Positions 60,976-64,000 of a stretch of 64,000 nucleotides of DNA are shown here, piece after piece (the first letter of the stretch is position 1; every line of letters starts with the position of its first letter). This DNA is from Moheibacter sp035515075 (GTDB lineage Bacteria; Bacteroidota; Bacteroidia; Flavobacteriales; Weeksellaceae), in the NCBI GenBank assembly GCA_035515075.1, contig DATJBZ010000009.1, forward strand, positions 83,532 to 147,531, in the 5' to 3' direction. Made by a program: the position numbers and the translations under genes. Below the pieces are notes generated by a model. The model saw only the letters and a program-made list of their open reading frames with translations. It made no database searches and was not told the DNA's origin.

Positions 60976-62694
60976 ATGGCTTCAAAACCAATTAAAACCA
61001 ATTATCCGGCATTGTACACTTTGGTGGTCGTGTTTTTCTTCTGGGGATTTATCGCTGCAGGAAACAATATTTTCATTCCTTTTTGCAAACATTATTTTGG
61101 TTTGGATCAATTTCAATCGCAATTGGTTGATTTTGCGTTTTATACCGCTTATTACGTAGGCGCTTTGTTTTTGTTCATTTTTAGTTCTTTGTCTGGAAAA
61201 GATTTGGTTGGAAAGTGGGGGTACAAAAAAAGCATTGTGTATGGCTTGTTGTTTTCTGCCTTGGGTGCTGCTGCGATGATTTTGGCGGTGGAAGTAGGTA
61301 CGTATATCGGGATGTTGATTGGTCTTTTTATCGTTGCCTTAGGATTTTCATTGCAACAAACCGCTGCCAATCCCTTTGCGATTTTATTGGGCGATCCCAA
61401 AACAGGCGCGAGTCGGGTGAATTTGGGTGGAGGAATCAATTCGTTCGGAACGACCATCGGTCCATTGATTGTCGCTTTTGCGTTGTTTGGAACGACGGCT
61501 TCGGTTTCGGACAGTGAAATTGCTGCATTGCCTTTGAACAAAGTGGTTTATTTGTATGCAGCGGTCGGTTTGTTGTTCGTTGGCGCAGCGGCTTTGTTTT
61601 ATTTTTCCAAAAAAGTACCGAAAGGAATTTCAGTGGAACCGATTGAACGGTCCAACAAAGCCATTCGGATTTTGGTGGTGATGACGATTTTACTCGGTGC
61701 GATGTTTGGTCCCGTTTTCAGCAGTTATCAATCTGACGAAGCACTGAAAATTGAAGCTTTAGAAAGTCAAATGGCTCAAATTGATAACCAAGAAGAATTG
61801 GCGATAATTCAAACTGAGATAATTCAATTGAAAGAACCTTTGGAGCAAAAAAGGATGCTTTATTTGGGCGGTGCTTTGTTGGTGGTTTTGGGCGGATTAT
61901 CTTATGCAGGAATGAATGCCAGAAAGCAATCTGAAGGTTGGGGCGCGATGCAATATCCACAATTGATTTTGGGCATGGTAGCGATTTTTATTTATGTTGG
62001 CGTAGAAGTGGCGATTGGCAGTAATTTGGGTGAATTGTTGAATCAACCTGAATTTGGTGGTCACAGTTCGTCGGACATTGCGCCCTATATTTCGATGTAT
62101 TGGGGCAGCATGATGATTGGTCGTTGGGCAGGCGCGATTTCAGCCTTCAATATCATCGGTGCTAAAAAAAGGTTGTTATGGATCGTGGTGCCTTTGGTCG
62201 CATTTACAGTGATTATTGGGGTCAATACTTTGGCGAGCAAAGACATGACGCCTTTGTATTATTATGTGATTTGTGTGGTGTTGCAAATTGGTTTATTTTT
62301 CATAGCCAGAGACCGTCCAGCAGTAACTTTGTTGGTTTTTGCAAGCTTTGGGTTGATCGCGATGTTGGTCGGTTTGATGACGACAGGAATGGTGGCGATT
62401 TATGCGTTTTTAGCAGGAGGTTTGGCGTGTAGTATCATTTGGCCTTCTATTTTCTCATTGTCCTTGATGGGCTTAGGGAAATATACGGCACAAGGTTCCG
62501 CATTTTTGGTGATGATGATTTTGGGTGGAGGAATCATTCCGCCGATTCAAGGGAAATTGGCCGACATGATTGGCATTCATACTTCGTACATCATTCCAGT
62601 ATTTTGTTTCGCTTATTTGATTGTATTTGCAGTTTTGGTCAAATCCATTTTAAGAAAACAAGGCATTGAAGTTGATGCGCTATCTGGGGAGTAG
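60976..62694 (+). CDS. FucP-like sugar/H+ symporter (MFS) with a coiled-coil insert
   Basis: 572 aa, longer than the roughly 430 aa of FucP. The N-terminal six helices match the FucP/glucose-galactose permease family (FFFWGFIAAGNNIFIPFCKHYF, ALGFSLQQTAANPFAILLGD, SRVNLGGGINSFGTTIGP). Between the sixth and later helices, residues about 250-290 carry an acidic helical segment (ALKIEALESQMAQIDNQEEL, EIIQLKEPLEQKR) that looks like a coiled coil. The C-terminal half resumes with GSMMIGRWAGAISAF and GKYTAQGSAFLVMMILGGGI. Substrate likely a hexose or fucose; it has its own promoter region divergent from the cytochrome gene. Confidence 0.9.
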   Translation: MASKPIKTNYPALYTLVVVFFFWGFIAAGNNIFIPFCKHYFGLDQFQSQLVDFAFYTAYYVGALFLFIFSSLSGKDLVGKWGYKKSIVYGLLFSALGAAAMILAVEVGTYIGMLIGLFIVALGFSLQQTAANPFAILLGDPKTGASRVNLGGGINSFGTTIGPLIVAFALFGTTASVSDSEIAALPLNKVVYLYAAVGLLFVGAAALFYFSKKVPKGISVEPIERSNKAIRILVVMTILLGAMFGPVFSSYQSDEALKIEALESQMAQIDNQEELAIIQTEIIQLKEPLEQKRMLYLGGALLVVLGGLSYAGMNARKQSEGWGAMQYPQLILGMVAIFIYVGVEVAIGSNLGELLNQPEFGGHSSSDIAPYISMYWGSMMIGRWAGAISAFNIIGAKKRLLWIVVPLVAFTVIIGVNTLASKDMTPLYYYVICVVLQIGLFFIARDRPAVTLLVFASFGLIAMLVGLMTTGMVAIYAFLAGGLACSIIWPSIFSLSLMGLGKYTAQGSAFLVMMILGGGIIPPIQGKLADMIGIHTSYIIPVFCFAYLIVFAVLVKSILRKQGIEVDALSGE

Positions 62695-62781
62695 TGAAAT
62701 TTATTTTGAATGTAGAATTCTAAGTTGTTACAGCTTTTTTTGAATTGCGGTCACTGAGCATTCTAAGATAAAAACAAGTAA

Positions 62782-63762
62782 TTAAGCAATTAATTTTACA
62801 AAAGGTTCATTTCTTTTTGCGACAGCGAATATTCTTAATACAATTTTATTAGCTACAGCATTAAGAGCTGTGAGTTTATGCTTTCCTTTTTCTATTTTTT
62901 GTTCGTAATATCTTTTTAACTGAGGATCATGCTGAATGGCGCTTCCTGCAGCTTTAAATAGAATAGCTTTTAGTGTTTTGTCTCTTAAAAAGTGTGTTTT
63001 TGTGCGGCCTTTGATACTGCTACCTGACTGATAAGGGAATGGAGCTAATCCACAATGACAATTAAATTTGCGGGCATCGGTAAAGCGGGTAAAATTATCA
63101 GTTTCTATAATGCATTTAATTGACGTAATGGCACCAACACCTATAACAGAGGATATTTTTGTGTAGGTGGTGTTTAGATCCTGATTTGCTTTTATTATCT
63201 CTATCATTTGTTTTTCTAAATCTTGTATCGTCTTTTTTATGGATTTTAATTGTTTTTGCTCAAGTTTTATTAATTGTTTCAATTCTACTTTTTCATTTAG
63301 TATCATCTCCGCTTTTAAGCTATTTTGTATTTGTACTGACATTTTTACGTATCGTTCACGTGCTGTCATAAGTGCTTTTAACTTTCTTAATGATTCACAA
63401 GGCAATTTAAAAGGAGATAATTTATGATGATTTGTTATAATATAATCAGCAATTCTATAGGCGTCTACTGCATCAGATTTTCCACGCTGGAGTCCTAGTG
63501 AGCGCTGGAGGTCTAATGGATTGATCAAATAGTAAGTAAACATATGCTCTTCTAAAAGCCAAGATAATAGTGCTCCGTAATGTCCTGTATGCTCTAGGGC
63601 AACAACTACATTCTCTTTGTCTAGATTTTTTAGCCAAGTAAGAATCTCTTTTTCTTTGTTCGCAATCACACCTTGTTGGAGTTTTCTACGGCTGTCTGTT
63701 TCCAACATACAGAAATCAAGTGTGTCTTTAGAAACATCAATGCCAATGATAAATTTTTTCAT
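62782..63762 (-). CDS. IS110-family transposase (DEDD/serine recombinase)
   Basis: 326 aa from ATG 63762 (MKKFIIGIDVSKDTLDF); an upstream extension to 63795 is in the leader. The N-terminal RuvC-like domain has the four acidic residues Asp9 (GIDVS), Glu57 (ALEHTGHYG), Asp97 and Asp100 (GKSDAVDAYRIADY). A central coiled coil (about 140-180) leads to the C-terminal Tnp domain with SSVIGVGAITSI and GLAPFPYQSGSSIKG, whose SGSS serine is the expected nucleophile. The frame is intact, so the element may be active. Confidence 0.95.
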   Translation of the reverse strand: MKKFIIGIDVSKDTLDFCMLETDSRRKLQQGVIANKEKEILTWLKNLDKENVVVALEHTGHYGALLSWLLEEHMFTYYLINPLDLQRSLGLQRGKSDAVDAYRIADYIITNHHKLSPFKLPCESLRKLKALMTARERYVKMSVQIQNSLKAEMILNEKVELKQLIKLEQKQLKSIKKTIQDLEKQMIEIIKANQDLNTTYTKISSVIGVGAITSIKCIIETDNFTRFTDARKFNCHCGLAPFPYQSGSSIKGRTKTHFLRDKTLKAILFKAAGSAIQHDPQLKRYYEQKIEKGKHKLTALNAVANKIVLRIFAVAKRNEPFVKLIA

Positions 63763-63804
63763 AAATTTGGATTTAGGAAAACAACTCTGACACAACCCGA
63801 TTGG

Positions 63805-63943
63805 TTCAATTACTAACGCTATTAATAAGCCTTTATGCTTAACATTCTAAATGGTACTTAAAACCAAAGAGGAGAATAGGACTAATGCTCAGGATAAACC
63901 ACTACGTTTAAGAGTCGAACTAGTTCACCTATTCCCTCTGGTT
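63805..63943 (-). ncRNA. Candidate bridge RNA of the IS110 element (two guide loops)
   Basis: On the transposase strand two modules follow each other. Module 1 (63943 to 63862): a stem of about 16 bp with two bulges, a left strand TGAACTAGTTCGACTCT, a hairpin TAAAC-GTAGTG-GTTTA, a right strand TCCTGAGCATTAGT. Module 2 (63862 to 63805): stem TTTAAGTAC/GTAATTGAA with one mismatch, left strand CATTTAGAATGT, hairpin TAAGC-ATAAAG-GCTTA, right strand TTAATAGCGTTA. Both inner hairpins have 5-bp stems and 6-nt loops. The order (target loop, then donor loop, upstream of the transposase) is that of known IS110 bridge RNAs. True RNA ends are unknown. Confidence 0.72.
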
Positions 63944-64000
63944 GTTCAGAAATTATCTTCATTAATAATAACTGAATTTACTAAATGCAAATCTAATAGC

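Larger units (their letters stand above)
62757..63999 (-). mobile_element. IS110-family insertion sequence, predicted ends at CT core dinucleotides
   Basis: About 1.24 kb. It contains one IS110 transposase and a 240-bp upstream noncoding region with a bridge-RNA-like fold. Reading the transposase strand, the right end is predicted after LD TTAGAATG followed by CT (62758-62757), and the left end at CT (63999-63998) followed by ATTAG. Both are inferred from matches to guide strands in the predicted RNA. No terminal inverted repeats were seen, as is normal for this family. The element sits downstream of the sugar permease gene in convergent orientation and is richer in A/T codons than its neighbours. 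Confidence 0.75.

Noticed and set aside
62695..62756. Search for terminal inverted repeats or target duplications of the IS
   Set aside because: None seen near either predicted end; this is normal for IS110, so it neither supports nor contradicts the proposed ends.
1..64000. tRNA and rRNA genes
   Set aside because: No cloverleaf or rRNA sequence was recognised in the intergenic gaps, all of which are under 300 bp.

Overview
The window comes from the chromosome of a Bacteroidota bacterium, most likely class Flavobacteriia. Evidence: a T9SS type B sorting domain on a 1426-residue cell-surface protein, several families with DUF numbers typical of flavobacteria (DUF6452, DUF6048, DUF6952, DUF5522), a fused ResB-CcsA cytochrome c maturation protein, and recurrent promoters of the Bacteroidota type (-7 element TAnnTTTG) instead of sigma70 boxes and Shine-Dalgarno sites. 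The genus cannot be fixed from the sequence.

Layout: 1-1.2 kb holds the 3' part of a secreted repeat protein with a self-cleaving S74 chaperone domain. 1.3-2.6 kb is a cystathionine beta-synthase. 2.8-9.1 kb is a four-gene RND multidrug efflux operon led by its GbsR/MarR-type regulator, with a near-perfect operator palindrome in the promoter. 9.2-11.3 kb is an oxidative-stress block (YceI, 2-Cys peroxiredoxin, thioredoxin, DUF6952), whose first promoter carries a perfect FNR-type box. 11.4-20.7 kb mixes rRNA modification (rlmD), small envelope proteins, udk, an FtsB-like division protein, an orphan methylmalonyl-CoA mutase small subunit, an AI-2E family permease, a SAM hydrolase and phoH. 20.7-31 kb has TonB, dnaB, proline dehydrogenase, priA, prmC, a SUI1 factor, an FKBP isomerase, a Pmp3-like peptide and lipB. 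30.7-33.3 kb is a TPR histidine kinase and response regulator pair. 33.4-40 kb has envelope lipoproteins, pyrD, an SDR, an RsmB-like methyltransferase, a TPR protein and homogentisate dioxygenase. 40.2-44.5 kb is the giant T9SS substrate with three 558-bp repeats. 44.5-62.7 kb has an RlmL-like methyltransferase, dnaN, pheT, two META-domain lipoproteins, nhaA, two overlapping DEAD-box helicases, recQ, a glutathione peroxidase, the CcsBA protein and a sugar permease. 62.76-64.0 kb is an IS110-family insertion sequence.

Most of the window is ordinary housekeeping DNA in short operons. The most notable signal is at the right edge. The noncoding DNA upstream of the IS110 transposase folds into two stem / internal-loop / hairpin modules of the kind found in bridge RNAs. 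Guide strands in these loops match both predicted ends of the element, which allows the ends to be placed at CT core dinucleotides near 62757 and 63998. A second pattern is that four genes for rRNA methylation or translation initiation share a TAnnTTTG-N4-ATG arrangement that implies leaderless mRNAs.
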